DNA of 64,000 nucleotides, taken from JAUIIK01 sp041390865. Lineage in GTDB: Bacteria > Chloroflexota > Chloroflexia > Thermomicrobiales > CFX8. A program made the translations under genes and the position numbers. Shown piece after piece: positions 36,027-47,469 of this stretch; the first letter of the stretch is position 1; each line of letters begins with the position of its first letter. The notes under the pieces were generated by a model. The model was not told where the DNA came from. It was given only the letters and a program-made list of their open reading frames with translations, and made no database searches. The DNA is taken from NCBI GenBank assembly GCA_041390865.1, contig JAWKPC010000015.1:1-64000 (forward strand). Direction: 5' to 3'.

Positions 36027-36386
36027 ATGCAGCGTATTCTCGTCGTCGATGACAGCCCAACCGAACAGAGCGCCATCAGGCAGCCGCTCGAAGCAAGCGG
36101 CTATCAGGTCGTCCTGGCTTCGGATGGCGACGAGGGATTGAACCGTCTCGAATCGGAGCGATTCGACCTGCTGGTGCTCGATGTGATCATGCCGGGCAAG
36201 AACGGTTTCCAGATCTGCCGCCAGATCCGCAGAGACGAGCGCTGGACCGATCTCCCGATCTTGATGGTGACCTCGAAGGACCAGGATGCCGACCGGTTCT
36301 GGGGCATGAAGCAGGGCGCGACCGAATACATCACCAAACCATTTGATCAGCGTGATCTCATCACGGCCGTACGCCGGCACATTTAG
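36027..36386 (+). CDS. CheY-like single-domain response regulator (second in cluster)
   Basis: A 119-residue receiver, with DD in VVDDSPT, the phosphoacceptor in LLVLDVIMPGKNG, MVTSK at the switch position and ITKPFDQ at the end. It resembles PilH/TaxP1-type receivers with FQICRQIRRDERW. The start is preceded by AAAGGACAGCAGAGAC. It is 42 bases after the unknown gene and 24 before cheW, in one transcript. Two receivers before one cheW recalls PilG-PilH, where one drives output and the other acts as phosphate sink or antagonist. Confidence 0.9.
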   Translation: MQRILVVDDSPTEQSAIRQPLEASGYQVVLASDGDEGLNRLESERFDLLVLDVIMPGKNGFQICRQIRRDERWTDLPILMVTSKDQDADRFWGMKQGATEYITKPFDQRDLITAVRRHI

Positions 36387-36410
36387 GTAAGGCAATAGGT
36401 CTAGACGGAC

Positions 36411-36980
36411 ATGAGCGACCACAGATCCCTCGAACTCGCAGGCACAGCACCGCCGGCGGGCCAGCAACTCAGCAATCAGGCCATCATCGCCGACATCGGC
36501 GGGAGCACCTACGGCATTCCGGTTCAGGACCTGGTCGAGGTCGAACATGTGCCGAACATCGCGCCCGTCCCCAACACCCGGGACTGGCTGCGAGGCGTCG
36601 TCAATCTCCGGGGAGCGATCCTGACGTTGATCGATCCGGCCCGGCTCCTCGACGTCGGCGAATGGAACCCGTCTCCGCTGTCGCGGATGTTGGTCGTCGA
36701 CCGGGAAGATCCGGTGGCGCTCGCGGTCGACCGGCTACGCGGCATGCGGCAGCTCAACGATCCGGTGTCACTGGACTTGCTCGATGACATGCCCGGCAAG
36801 GTCGCCGACTACGTCGAAGCCATTTACCGGGACGGTGATGCATTTATCCGCGTCGTTGACATCCGGCGACTTCTCAACGACGCCGACACCGCCGCCAGCC
36901 GATCGAGCGAATCGATGCCGCACGCTGGAGGCGGTCCACTGGAAGACGATATCTCCGTCATGGAAAGGGGTGCCTCGTGA
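36411..36980 (+). CDS. CheW-like coupling protein
   Basis: A 189-residue single CheW domain that links chemoreceptors to the CheA kinase. The sequence YGIPVQDLVEVEH...IAPVPNTRDWLRGVVNLRG is the conserved receptor-binding strand pair. The C-terminal 30 residues are a polar tail not needed for the fold. Its stop overlaps the first receptor gene (GTGAGC at 36977), which shows translational coupling. Its place before pilJ-like receptors matches PilI. Confidence 0.9.
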   Translation: MSDHRSLELAGTAPPAGQQLSNQAIIADIGGSTYGIPVQDLVEVEHVPNIAPVPNTRDWLRGVVNLRGAILTLIDPARLLDVGEWNPSPLSRMLVVDREDPVALAVDRLRGMRQLNDPVSLDLLDDMPGKVADYVEAIYRDGDAFIRVVDIRRLLNDADTAASRSSESMPHAGGGPLEDDISVMERGAS

Positions 36981-39190
36981 GCGACGCTCAGCCGAAAGAG
37001 GAGCGAGCAGACGTTGGTGGGCGAAGCCGCCTGGCTCACCTGAGCCTGAGATGGCAACTACTGATTGGAGCAATCGTCATTGCGGTTGTTCCCGTACTGA
37101 TTGCCGCCTACCTGCTCAACAGCAACGCATCGGACTCACTCGAGCAGGAAGCCGAGCGGGGCATGACCAACCAGGTCCAGGCCCTGCAAGGCACGCTCAA
37201 CCAGCTGGTCAATGACCGCGCGTCGGATGTTCTCCTGATGACCGGGTCGGACTTCCTCTACGACTCCACAACGGAGCTTGCAAATCGCCAAGAGTTCCTG
37301 TCCGAGCATGGCGAGATCTGGGAGTATCCGGCCGATATCACCGTCATCGACCCGGAGGGCACCGTCCTCGTCGGTTACGAGCAGCCCTCGACCTACCCCA
37401 GCCAGTTCGAGACCCAGTACTTCCAGCGCACCGTCGATCTGGAAGAAGGTCAGGCATTTGTCGGAGACGTCGGGCCGGACCCGATTACCGGTCAAACGGT
37501 CATCAACATATCGGCGCCTTCATACGCAGCCGATGGTGATCTGCTCGGCATCCTGAGGATCGCCTGGCCGGTATCGGAATTCAACGCCTTCCTCGATACG
37601 CTGTCGGAGGGCGAGAACCTCGAAGTCAACGTCTACAACAGCAACGGCATCGTCGTCGGCAGCTCCGACGTCTCGAATCTTGACACGGCGGCCGATGGTT
37701 CCGGCGCCGCGGCACTCGCGCTCGAAGGCGAGTCGGGCGTCGTCCGCGATACATTCGACGACTTCGGCAGCGGCGAGGAGGAGTACTTCGTCGCCTATGG
37801 CCCGATCCAGGAATCCAACCGCGTCGCGGTTCTTGACTGGTCAGTCACGGTTGCCTCGCCGGCGGACCTGGTGTTCGCGCCGGTCGAGGACAGCCAGGGA
37901 TTAACCGCCGCAATTGTTATCGGCGTCGCGATCCTGGCTATCATCATCGCGATCCTCCTGACCCAGATCCTGGTCCGTCCGATACGGCGGCTCGCCGATG
38001 TCGCCGCTGAAGTGGCAGCCGGCAACTTCGGAGCTCGCGCTGACGTGTCCGGTCCGGCAGAAATCCAGACAACAGCAGTCGCCGTCAACCAGATGCTCGA
38101 TGAGATCACCGGGCTGGTCCAGACGCGTGAGGAACGGGACGCGATCCAGCGGGAGGTCTCCCGGCTGCTGGTCGAGGTCTCGGACGTGGCGCGCGGCAAT
38201 CTGACGGTTGAGGCCCACCCGGACGCCATCCGGGATGAGACGCTCGGCTCGATCGCATCATCGTTCAACTACATGGTGCGGCAGCTCCGGGCGATCGTCT
38301 CCGACGTCAATGAAACAACCAACGCAGTCACCAGCGCTTCGACCGGCATCGCGGAGCGTTCGACGAGCCTGGCTCAGGTTTCGTCCGCCAACTCCCAGCG
38401 CATCGCGGAAACGGCGAGCGCGCTGGATGAGATGGTCCTCTCGATCCAGCACGTCAATGAAAACGCCCGGCTGTCCTCCAGCGTGGCGACCGAGGCGCGC
38501 CAGAACGCCGAGGCTGGAGCCCAGGCGATGCGCGACACGATCGAAGCACTGCAGGCCATGCGCGATCAGATTCTCGAAGCGGGACGGACGGTCGCACGGC
38601 TTGGCGAGAGCTCGCAGGAGATCGGACAGACGGTCCAGATCATCAGCCAGATCGCCCGACAGACCAACACGCTGGCATTGAACGCTTCGATCCAGGCGGC
38701 GAGATCGGGCCAGCACGGCCGCGGGTTCGCCGTCGTTGCCGACGAGGTTCGCAAGCTGGCCGAAAGGGCGGCCACCGCGACGCGCCAGATCGAGACGATG
38801 GTCAAGACAATCCAGGCCGACACCGATGAAGCGGTCACGGCGATGACGATCGGCTCCCGGCAAGTCGCCGAAGGCGTCGATCTCGCCGGACGCACCGGCT
38901 CGCGCCTGGCCGAAATCGATGCGGTTATCAACCGGCTTGGCGAGCTGATCGACACGATGTCGGTCGCAGCCGAGGAACAGGCAGCCACGGCCGTCGAGCT
39001 GGCGCAATCGATGCGCGTCGTCTCGACCTCGACCGCCGAATCGACCGAGAGCACGCAGGACGCGGCCGAGTCAGCCACGATGCTGGCGCGACTCGCCGAG
39101 CGGCTGCGTGATTCAGTAGCCGTCTTCCGACTTGGCGAAGACGATGGACAGACCGCCGCACCGGCTCCGACGCCGGCGGATGGCGACTAA
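36977..39190 (+). CDS. Methyl-accepting chemoreceptor with extracellular sensor and HAMP domains
   Basis: A 737-residue transmembrane receptor with TM1 at about 28-48 and an extracytoplasmic dCache-like sensor (about 50-305). TM2 at about 312-334 is followed by HAMP and a second HAMP-like unit (about 335-460), then the signalling domain. The hairpin tip has IARQTNTLALNASIQAARSGQHGRGFAVVADEVRKLAERA, the usual CheA/CheW contact region. The GTG start at 36977 overlaps cheW by four bases. It ends in APTPADGD, the same octapeptide as the next receptor. The ligand is unknown. It is likely to act with the second receptor in one array. Confidence 0.93.
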   Translation: MSDAQPKEERADVGGRSRLAHLSLRWQLLIGAIVIAVVPVLIAAYLLNSNASDSLEQEAERGMTNQVQALQGTLNQLVNDRASDVLLMTGSDFLYDSTTELANRQEFLSEHGEIWEYPADITVIDPEGTVLVGYEQPSTYPSQFETQYFQRTVDLEEGQAFVGDVGPDPITGQTVINISAPSYAADGDLLGILRIAWPVSEFNAFLDTLSEGENLEVNVYNSNGIVVGSSDVSNLDTAADGSGAAALALEGESGVVRDTFDDFGSGEEEYFVAYGPIQESNRVAVLDWSVTVASPADLVFAPVEDSQGLTAAIVIGVAILAIIIAILLTQILVRPIRRLADVAAEVAAGNFGARADVSGPAEIQTTAVAVNQMLDEITGLVQTREERDAIQREVSRLLVEVSDVARGNLTVEAHPDAIRDETLGSIASSFNYMVRQLRAIVSDVNETTNAVTSASTGIAERSTSLAQVSSANSQRIAETASALDEMVLSIQHVNENARLSSSVATEARQNAEAGAQAMRDTIEALQAMRDQILEAGRTVARLGESSQEIGQTVQIISQIARQTNTLALNASIQAARSGQHGRGFAVVADEVRKLAERAATATRQIETMVKTIQADTDEAVTAMTIGSRQVAEGVDLAGRTGSRLAEIDAVINRLGELIDTMSVAAEEQAATAVELAQSMRVVSTSTAESTESTQDAAESATMLARLAERLRDSVAVFRLGEDDGQTAAPAPTPADGD

Positions 39191-39226
39191 TCGGCCTCCT
39201 GTGCCAGCTGAAACGGAGAACACAGA

Positions 39227-41458
39227 GTGATCAGACGGATAAACGAGGCCGTAGTTGGTCGGCTTAATGAGGGACAGCGCCTGTGGGCACTGGCACTGGT
39301 GCCGATTGCCGCGCTGTTCATCTTCGCCGCCATCGTCGCCAGCAACGACTGGAACGAACGATCGAAGGCGGAAGACGTCGAGACAGCGGTCGAGTACTCG
39401 GAGCTGGCAGGAAATCTGCTCCATGAGCTCCAGTTCGAGCGCGCCCTGCTCGTCCTCCGCAGCGAAGACGCGAGCCTTGTGACGGACCAGCAGCTCTCCG
39501 AGCAGTACGCCCGCACTGACGCGGCTTCGGATGCGTTCCTGGGGCTGGTCGGAAAGAACCTCGAAATCCTCGGCCCGGAGAACCAGGAAGCCATCGAGCA
39601 CATCGTCGGAGATCTTCGTGAGGATGAGATCGTCCGCCAGCGGGCCGCGATCGCCAACGGCACGGCGACCCCTGATGAGATCATTGGCGACTACACCGAT
39701 GTGACGGGCGAGTTGCTCGAGTCTGTCGCCATTGTCCCGAGCCTGTCGCCACAGGTTGATATCGCGCTCGAACTCGATTCCTATTTGAATCTTCTCGAAG
39801 CTCAGGACGCCTACAGCATCGAAGCGGCAAAGTTCATCTCCGTCTTCGCATCGAACACGATGGCCGAGGACCAGCTCGCCGACCTCCGGGGCCTCACGCT
39901 CAACGCGGCGGACGACCTGGCGAACTTCGAAGCCAACGCCCAGCCATCGGTCCTGAGACAGTACGAGCAGCTGAACACGATGGACGCCTTCGCCGATGTC
40001 GAGGAAGCGCGTCAGACTGCCTATGAGCTGGGCACCGAGGGGGATTACGGCATCAGCCCGGCCGGCTGGCACGACGCCGCTATGGAACGCGTCCAGGCAC
40101 TTTACACCGTCCAGCAGGTCCAGGAAACCGCCCTTCTCGACGACGCCAGCGACCTCAGCTCGGCTGCGACCACCGCGCTGATCTGGTCCGTCGCACTTGC
40201 GGCCGGCGCAATTCTGCTGGCAGTCATTCTCGCGATCACGGTCTCGCGCAGCTTCCTCGATCCGCTCGGTCACCTGCGCGACATCTCCGAGGAGATTCAG
40301 GCCGGTAACCTGAGCGCCCGCGCCAACCTGCATGACGAACATGCGATTGGCCGGACGGCGGGCGCGCTGAATCTCGCCCTCGACGAAGTCACCTCGCTGG
40401 TGCAGACCCGCGAGGAGCGGGATCGGATCCAGCAGCAGATCATCACCCTGCTCGACGAAGTCAGTGCGGTTGCGGAAGGCGACCTGACGGTCGAAGCCGA
40501 GGTCACCGCCGACGCGCTGGGCTCGGTCGCCGACTCGTTCAACTACATGATCTCCGAGCTGCGCGACATCGTCGCGAGCGTGAACCGCACGACGGCGGAG
40601 GTCACGGCGGCGTCTGGCGACATCGCCCGGTCATCAACGACGCTGGCCGAGTCCTCCGAGCTCCAGGCCCGCCAGATCGCCGACGCCGCGATCGGCATCG
40701 AGGAGATGGCGCTCGCGATCTCGAAGGTCTCCGAAAGCGCCAGCCTTGGCGCTTCGGTCGCCAGCGACGCCCGGTCGAACGCACAACGCGGCGCAGAGTC
40801 GGTGCGTGCCACGATCGAAGGAATGCAGCGCATCCGCCAGGAGGTCCAGGGCACATCCCGGACGATCAAGCGGCTGGGCGAAAGCTCGCAGGAGATCGGC
40901 TCGATCGTCGCACTCATTGAAGAAATCGCGAACCAGACGAACTTGCTGGCCCTCAACGCCGCGATTCAGGCGGCAATGGCCGGCGAGCACGGCCGTGGAT
41001 TTGCCGTCGTCGCCGAGGAAGTTCGGCGGCTGGCGGAGCGCGCCGGTGAAGCGACCCAGCAGATCGGCAACCTGGTCACCTCGATCCAGCAGGAAACGAG
41101 CGAAGCCGTCGTCTCGATGGACAACAGCACCCGGGAAGTGGTCGAAGGCTCGCGGCTGGCTGACGAGGCCGGCGCGACGCTGGCCGAGATCGACGCCGTC
41201 GTCAGCCGGATGTCCGAGCTGATCGAAGAGATCGCCGTCTCGTCGAACGAGCAGGCATCGACAGCCGGACAGATCGCAACCACGATGAAGGACATATCCG
41301 AAGGCACGCGAACGACGACCGCGAGCACGCGCGAAGCGGCAGAGTCGGTCAACCGGCTGGCCGGGCTGGCCGAGCGGCTGCGCGAATCGGTGGCGACCTT
41401 CCGCATCGGCGAGGAATCGATGCCTTCCGTGGCGCCGACTCCAGCCGACGGCGACTAG
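39227..41458 (+). CDS. Methyl-accepting chemoreceptor with NIT-like sensor domain
   Basis: A 743-residue receptor with TM1 (about 19-37) and an all-helical extracellular sensor (about 40-310). The sensor contains LLHELQFERALLVL and the later LLEAQDAYSIEAAKFISVF, the pattern of NIT (nitrate/nitrite-type) sensor domains. TM2 (about 315-335), HAMP repeats and a signalling domain with the tip IANQTNLLALNAAIQAAMAGEHGRGFAVVAEEVRRLAERA follow. A nitrate ligand is suggested by domain family only. It ends APTPADGD like the receptor before it. It lies 36 bp after the first receptor, and the two signalling halves are close paralogues. This is the last receptor before the CheA hybrid. Confidence 0.92.
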   Translation: MIRRINEAVVGRLNEGQRLWALALVPIAALFIFAAIVASNDWNERSKAEDVETAVEYSELAGNLLHELQFERALLVLRSEDASLVTDQQLSEQYARTDAASDAFLGLVGKNLEILGPENQEAIEHIVGDLREDEIVRQRAAIANGTATPDEIIGDYTDVTGELLESVAIVPSLSPQVDIALELDSYLNLLEAQDAYSIEAAKFISVFASNTMAEDQLADLRGLTLNAADDLANFEANAQPSVLRQYEQLNTMDAFADVEEARQTAYELGTEGDYGISPAGWHDAAMERVQALYTVQQVQETALLDDASDLSSAATTALIWSVALAAGAILLAVILAITVSRSFLDPLGHLRDISEEIQAGNLSARANLHDEHAIGRTAGALNLALDEVTSLVQTREERDRIQQQIITLLDEVSAVAEGDLTVEAEVTADALGSVADSFNYMISELRDIVASVNRTTAEVTAASGDIARSSTTLAESSELQARQIADAAIGIEEMALAISKVSESASLGASVASDARSNAQRGAESVRATIEGMQRIRQEVQGTSRTIKRLGESSQEIGSIVALIEEIANQTNLLALNAAIQAAMAGEHGRGFAVVAEEVRRLAERAGEATQQIGNLVTSIQQETSEAVVSMDNSTREVVEGSRLADEAGATLAEIDAVVSRMSELIEEIAVSSNEQASTAGQIATTMKDISEGTRTTTASTREAAESVNRLAGLAERLRESVATFRIGEESMPSVAPTPADGD

Positions 41459-41699
41459 AAATCAGTACTGAGGCGGCATGGAACCTGCGCTGCGCTATCG
41501 CGAATCATTGGACTCACAGCGCGGCTCCATGCCGTCCGGCGACTTCAGGGGCGGTCGATTCGGATCGCCTCGGAAACGAATGCAGAGCCGACGCTCGATG
41601 ACGGATCGGGACCCGATACTTGCCGAACCAGTGTTCGGTGCGACCCAGCAACGTAGCCGCCGCAGAGACGCGGGCAGCACCGATCATGAGGAGACATAG

Positions 41700-44600
41700 A
41701 TGGTTTCACAGGCCGACCGAGAACTAATCAACAACTTCGTCAACGAGCTTCGACCCTACCTTGAGACGGTCGAATCAGGCGTCCAGGAGTTTGCCCAGCC
41801 GCATCGTGACGGCGTCGTCGTCGGCCAGGCGGTGCAGGCGCTAATGATGGTCCGCGGCGCCGGGCAGATCCTCATGGTCGACGGCCTCGTGTCCATCTCC
41901 AGCTGGCTCGTCGAATCGCTTGAGAAGATTCAGAACAACCCGGATATTTCTCCGGCAGAGGCAACACGACGGCTGACCGGCCTCTTCAGCGCGATGGAGG
42001 ATTTCCTCAATGCGCTCGACCGTGGCGAGGATGCCGACGGTATCGTTCTCCGAGCCAGAACGATTTTCGAGGCGATTCCGGCCTACGGCGGACCGCTCCC
42101 CGGCACCGGCAAGCTGCGCCCGCGCACCGATCTCGACGCACTCTTCGGCGACGAGCAGAGCAAGGCTCCGACCGACCGGATCGGCGGCAAAGAAGCGGCG
42201 GACACGGAAAAACTGGCGGCACGTGCTTTGGACCGTGCAAACGATCAGACCGCCGAGATCCCGGACGCCCTGCCGACCGTTCCGCTACAGCGTTCGGACG
42301 CCGCCACACGGCGGGTAACCGACCAGCCCGCCCGCATCGTCCCCGTACCGCCCCAGCCGACTGAAGAGCTGCCGGATGTTGATCCAGAACTGCGGGAGAT
42401 CTTCGAAGAGGAAGCGCTGGATATCATCGCCGCATTTGGCGATGGAATCCGGGAGCTTGCCCGTAACCCATCCGACCAGCAGGCAATTCGGAATCTGAAC
42501 CGCGCCGCCCACACCCTCAAGGGCGCGGCCAACATGACCGGCTTCCCGCTCATCGCCCAGATTGGCGCGGCGATCGAGCATCTCTTCGACGCACACCTCG
42601 AGCACGGCATGACCGTCAGCCGCGATGTCCTCGAACTGGTGGCGGTCAGCTGGAAGATGCTCCGGGCAATGATGCCGAAACTGAACAACCTTTCCAGTTT
42701 CACGTCGCCGAGCAACTCGATCGTCCAGCGCGCGAACGTCCTTCGGGAAGAGCTTGCCCAGGCCCTGGCCGAGGCGGAAACCATCTCGATCGACCAGCAG
42801 CACTACGAGGAGCCAGTCCAGGAGCCGGCTGCACAGTACGAGGAAGCGGCCGCCGACAAGCCGACCGACGAGATCGTCTCGATCAACATCCAGATGCCGG
42901 CATCGACCTATCAGTACGTCGAAGTCGATGCAATGATGGTCGAGGCCGCGCCGACCGTGCCGCTCAATCGCGAGGCCGTCGAGCCGACGCCGGTCGTCCC
43001 GCAGCCTGCCGATGACGTTCCGTTCGCGGACGAACCTGAAGTAGCCGAAGCGGACGACGCAGCGGCTGAGACCTTGCAGACCGACGCCGCCCCGACGAAC
43101 GAGATCGCTGAGCCGATCATCGAAGAGCCTGTTCCAGCCGAGGATGTCGACGTCGATGCCGACGCGTCCACCGGGGAGAACGTCGTCGAGCCGGATAGCC
43201 CGTCACCCTTCTGGGGCACCGACGAAGCTCTGGCCGAACCGGAGGAGACTCCTCAGTCCGAGCCATTCTGGACGCCCGGCACCGAGGAACTGATGCGATC
43301 TGCCGTCCATACCGACCGGCTGATCGCCGATCTCTATGACATCCCGGATTTCGATGACGAGATCGTCGAAGAAGCTCCGGAAGACGAGGCCAGCGAGTTC
43401 TTCACCGCCGTCGACGAAGACGAAACGACCGTCACCGACGAGGTCGAGGCCGACGATGCAAGCTGGCTCGAAGAGTCGGACCGGCCCGGCACCGATCTCC
43501 TGAACTTCGATTCCACGCCACATACCGAGCCGTTCTGGGGCGACCTCGAAACTCCGGAGCCGGCCGCATTCGAATCAACTGAATCAGATGAGCCGGTCAT
43601 GATGGATCCCTTCTTCGAACCGGTCGAAGGCGGCACGACATTCCTCCAGGCTTCGGGCCTGGCCGAATCCTTCACCGACGAGCCCGAGACTATCGACGAG
43701 TCGATCTTCCAGGAAGACTGGCTTGCCAACGGCGTCGATGCTGCGGCTGCGGGAGAGGCGTCGACGGCGAGACTGTCAGCGCCGGAGGCCGTCGAGGTGG
43801 AGCCGGAACGATTCTTCGTTGAAGAAGCCGAGCCGCTTGGTCCATCGTTCCCGACCGATTTCTTTGATGCGCCGGTCCCGGACGCAATGGAGCCCGCGGA
43901 AGCTCCCGACGAAGCCGGCGAAGAAGCGGAAATCGAACCAGACTACGCCTACGAGTACGCGTTCGACTTCGAGGTCACGAGCGAACCGGATCATGAAGAG
44001 ATGATGGATCGGGCCGACGCATCCGATCAGTCGCCTGTGTCCGAGGCCGTTGCTGCTCCCCGGCCGGTCGTCCGTCCCGCAGCCGAGATCGTTGTTGTCC
44101 CGGCGTTCCAGAGCGACACGGCCGAAGTCTTCGCCAGCGCCGCACTCGAAGCGCCCCATTATGCCTTCGCGACCTTCGAGATCGAGGACGACAGCGCAGT
44201 GGTTGAGGAGCCTGCGCCGCAGTTCGATGCCACCCACTGGGAGACTCTCGATGCGGTCATCCCGACCGACTTCGTCGATCAGCGAACGGAGCACGACTTC
44301 GTCGCGTTCAACGCCATCGATCACGCCGAAGACGACGACATGCTCGCGGCACTCGATGCACGGATCGCTGAGTCCGAAGAGCAGTCCGACGTCGTTGTAC
44401 CAATCGATGAAGCCCTGGAAGTCCGTCCTGACGTCGGAGACGCTGTGGGTGACATCGACGAATTCGATGACGTGCTCATCGCGCATGAGGACTTCAGCGT
44501 TGAGGCAGACGAGGAATTCGAAGAGTTCTGGACTCCAGAGCCGGCAGCGCTCGAGGCCGATCAGATTGAAGTCGCCCACGAAGACACCATCGTCGAACCG

Positions 44601-47469
44601 GCGCTGGAGATGGACGCGTCCGAACCCGCGAGCGAGCTCGACATCGTCGACGACATGGAAATCACCCCGTTTGACGAGCACGTTCCGGCCGAAGCTTTTC
44701 AGGATACTGAAGCCTTCCCTCTTATCGAGGAGACACCGGTCGACCAGGTCATCGAGGTCGAAAGCGATGGCGTTATTGAGGAGGCCCAGGGGGACGCGAA
44801 CGTCGATCCGGAAGTAGCGGATGTCGCCGAAGACCTGCTGATCGAATTCGATGAGGAGTCGATCTTCGATCTCGATACGATGGAAGCCGGAGACGTCGGC
44901 ACCCCGGACTGGTTCGAGGAGCCGGAAGCGTTCGATAGCGAACCGGATCAGGAATCAGTGATCGCCGGGCCGGAACCGCCGGCGGTCGAACCGGAGAGCC
45001 CGCTGCCGGGCACCGGCCTCCTGCGCGACTCGGGCACGGGCATGCTCCGTGGACCCGCTACGGACCCGATCGGATTCGGATCGCTGGACCTCGCCCGATT
45101 CATGACGCCGGAAGGCTCGATGGCGCTGAGTTCGGCGCTACTCGACATGGCGTTCGCCGGCCAGGGCCCATCCGACGACTTCTATGGCGATTCGAGCACC
45201 GCGAACGTCTCTGTCTTCGACGAGAGCAGCGACCGGGCCCTCGAAATCGAGATGTTCGAGACATTCGCCCTCGAAGCCGAGGACCATCTCGTCACCCTGA
45301 ACCGGGCGGCGATGCAGCTCGACCGTGATCCGTTCAGCCACGAACCATTGGTCGAGATCAAGCGAGCGCTGCACACCCTCAAGGGCGCCGCCGCAGCCGC
45401 TGATTTCGAATCTATCAGCAATCTGACTCACCGACTCGAAGACGCGCTGGCCTCGCAGGAGCAGCTCGGTACTCTCGGGGACAGGACGTTTACCTCCGAT
45501 CTGTTCACCGCGATCGAAGAGATCGAGTCGCGACTGGCACAGCGCAAGGACGAGATTTTCGGCAAGTCGGAGGACGAGCAGGAGAATCCGAGCCTGCGAG
45601 TCGATATCAGCAGCGTCGACAATCTGCTCAACACGGTCGGCGAGCTCGTCGTCAACCGGTCCAGCTTCGAGGAACGGCTCGAACGCCTGGAAGCGATGAT
45701 CGAAGACCTCTCAACCGCTGCAACCCGGCTCCAGCGTTCGAGCTACATGCTGGAACGCGAAGCGAATGCAGAAGATGCGATCGGCCGGCTGCTGCGCGGT
45801 GAGATGAATCACCGCGATAACGGCTTCATCGTCAGCGCCCACAACGAGTGGGACACGCTGGAGATGGATCGCTATACCGAGTTTGATCGGCTGATCCGCC
45901 AGCTCGCCGAAGTCGGAGCGGACGTTGCGACGGTCGTCGGGGAAATTTCCTCCCTGCGTGGCGACTTCGAAACCGTCTCGACCCGGCAACGACGACTGAC
46001 GACGGCGCTCCAGGACGAGCTGATGGACATCCGGATGGTGCCGATCTCCTCACTCGCGCCGCGTCTCTATCGCGTCGTTCGGCGGGCCGCCGGACAGCGA
46101 GGTAAGGACGTCAGCCTGGTATTCGAGGGCGGCGACACGCCGTTCGACAAGATCCTTCTCGACACCTTGAGCGAATCGCTGCTCCACCTTCTGCGGAATG
46201 CCGTCGATCACGGCATTGAGGACGTTGGCGAGCGCCGGCGGCTCGGGAAGCCCGAGCACGGCACGATCCGCGTCCGCGCCTTCCGCGACGGCAGCGAGGC
46301 CGTTATCGAGATCATCGATGACGGAGCTGGGATCGACCATTACGCCGTCATCGAGCACGCTCGCGAGAAGGGCCTCACCGTTTCGGACGGCATGTCTCGC
46401 GAAGACGCACTGTCCCTGATCTTCACGCCCGGCTTCAGCACGCGCGTCGAAGCCGATGACATCTCCGGCCGAGGTCTCGGCCTCGAAATCGTCGAGCAGA
46501 CCGTTTCCCGCTACAAGGGCCGGGTCGCCGTCGACTCCGTGCCGGGCAGAGGGACGGTTTTCAGCCTCCGGCTGCCGGTCATGCTCTCGGTCATCCAGGC
46601 GTTCCTGGTCAAGGCCGGAAACGGAGACTTTGCGATCCCGGTCGCGAATGTCGACTACGTTGTCGACCGGATCGACCAGCCACTAACGCAGATCGGCGAA
46701 TCGGTCGTCGTCGAAACGGCCGGCCAGATCATCCCGGTCGTCGATGTCGGGATGAAGCTGGGCGATGCTCAGACGCCAGTCCTCGAAAAGGACGCCGGCT
46801 GGGTCATGGTGACGGAGATCGCCGGAAAGCGCTGGGCGCTCGTCGTCGACGAGCTCTACGGGCAGCAGGAGATCGTCGTCAAGCCGATGGGCCGCTTCCT
46901 CCGGGCGATGCCGAGCCTGATGGGTGCGACGATCCTCGGACACGGCGACGTCGCGCTGATCGTCGACGTGCCAGCCCTGCTCGGAGCCGATTCGCTGGTT
47001 ACCCGACTGAGCCCGGCAGCCCTTTCCGGTAGCAGAGCCGAAAAGAACGGCGCCCGGACACCGGACCTGAACATACGGGACGATGGCGACACTCGCGTCG
47101 TGCTTGTCGTCGACGATTCGCTCAGTGTCCGCCGCGTGGTCAGCCGCACGCTCGAACGGCACGGTTGGGTCGCAATGCTCGCCCGCGATGGCGCGGAAGC
47201 GCTCGAACTGCTCGAGCAGGGTCCAGTCGACGTCGTTCTGACCGACATCGAAATGCCCCGCATGGATGGGTTCGAGCTGATCTCGACGATCCGGAAGCCG
47301 CGAGGACTTTGGCGACCTGCCGGTCGCCGTCCTGACCTCGCGTTCCGGCGACAAGCACCGCGAACGAGCGCTGGGACTTGGCGCGGACGAATACCTCGTC
47401 AAGCCCTTCCAGGAACGCGAACTGGTCGATGTCGTCGAGAAGATCTGCCGTGTCTCAGCTCATGCCTAG
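41700..47469 (+). CDS. Giant hybrid CheA kinase: three Hpt-like modules, long acidic linker, kinase, CheW and receiver
   Basis: A chemosensory histidine kinase of about 1,920 residues. Hpt-like 1 (1-125) has no phosphorylatable His (ALMMVRGA). Hpt 2 (about 230-345) has His271 (AAHTLKGAA). A Glu/Asp/Pro-rich linker (about 350-1180) has recurring FW motifs at 504, 523, 612 and 943. Hpt 3 (about 1182-1290) has His1225 (ALHTLKGAA). Dimerisation helices (1300-1330) are followed by the kinase with NAVDHG, DDGAG and GRGLGLEIV, then CheW (about 1625-1760) and a receiver starting VLVVDDSLSV (1800). At 47295 one extra A shifts the frame; the true receiver end (GDLPVAVLTSR, YLVKPFQERE) continues to the stop at 47469, while the open frame runs on to 47522. 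The SD GAGGAG precedes the ATG. Confidence 0.9.

Noticed and set aside
35809..36548. Minus-strand 243-codon ORF opposite the receiver and cheW genes
   Set aside because: It is the antisense shadow of well-recognised REC and CheW genes, with no own start signal.
41478..41699. 73-codon Arg/Ser-rich ORF ending exactly before the cheA ATG
   Set aside because: It has a weak GAGG site at short spacing, biased composition and no family. It looks like chance open frame in the leader of cheA.
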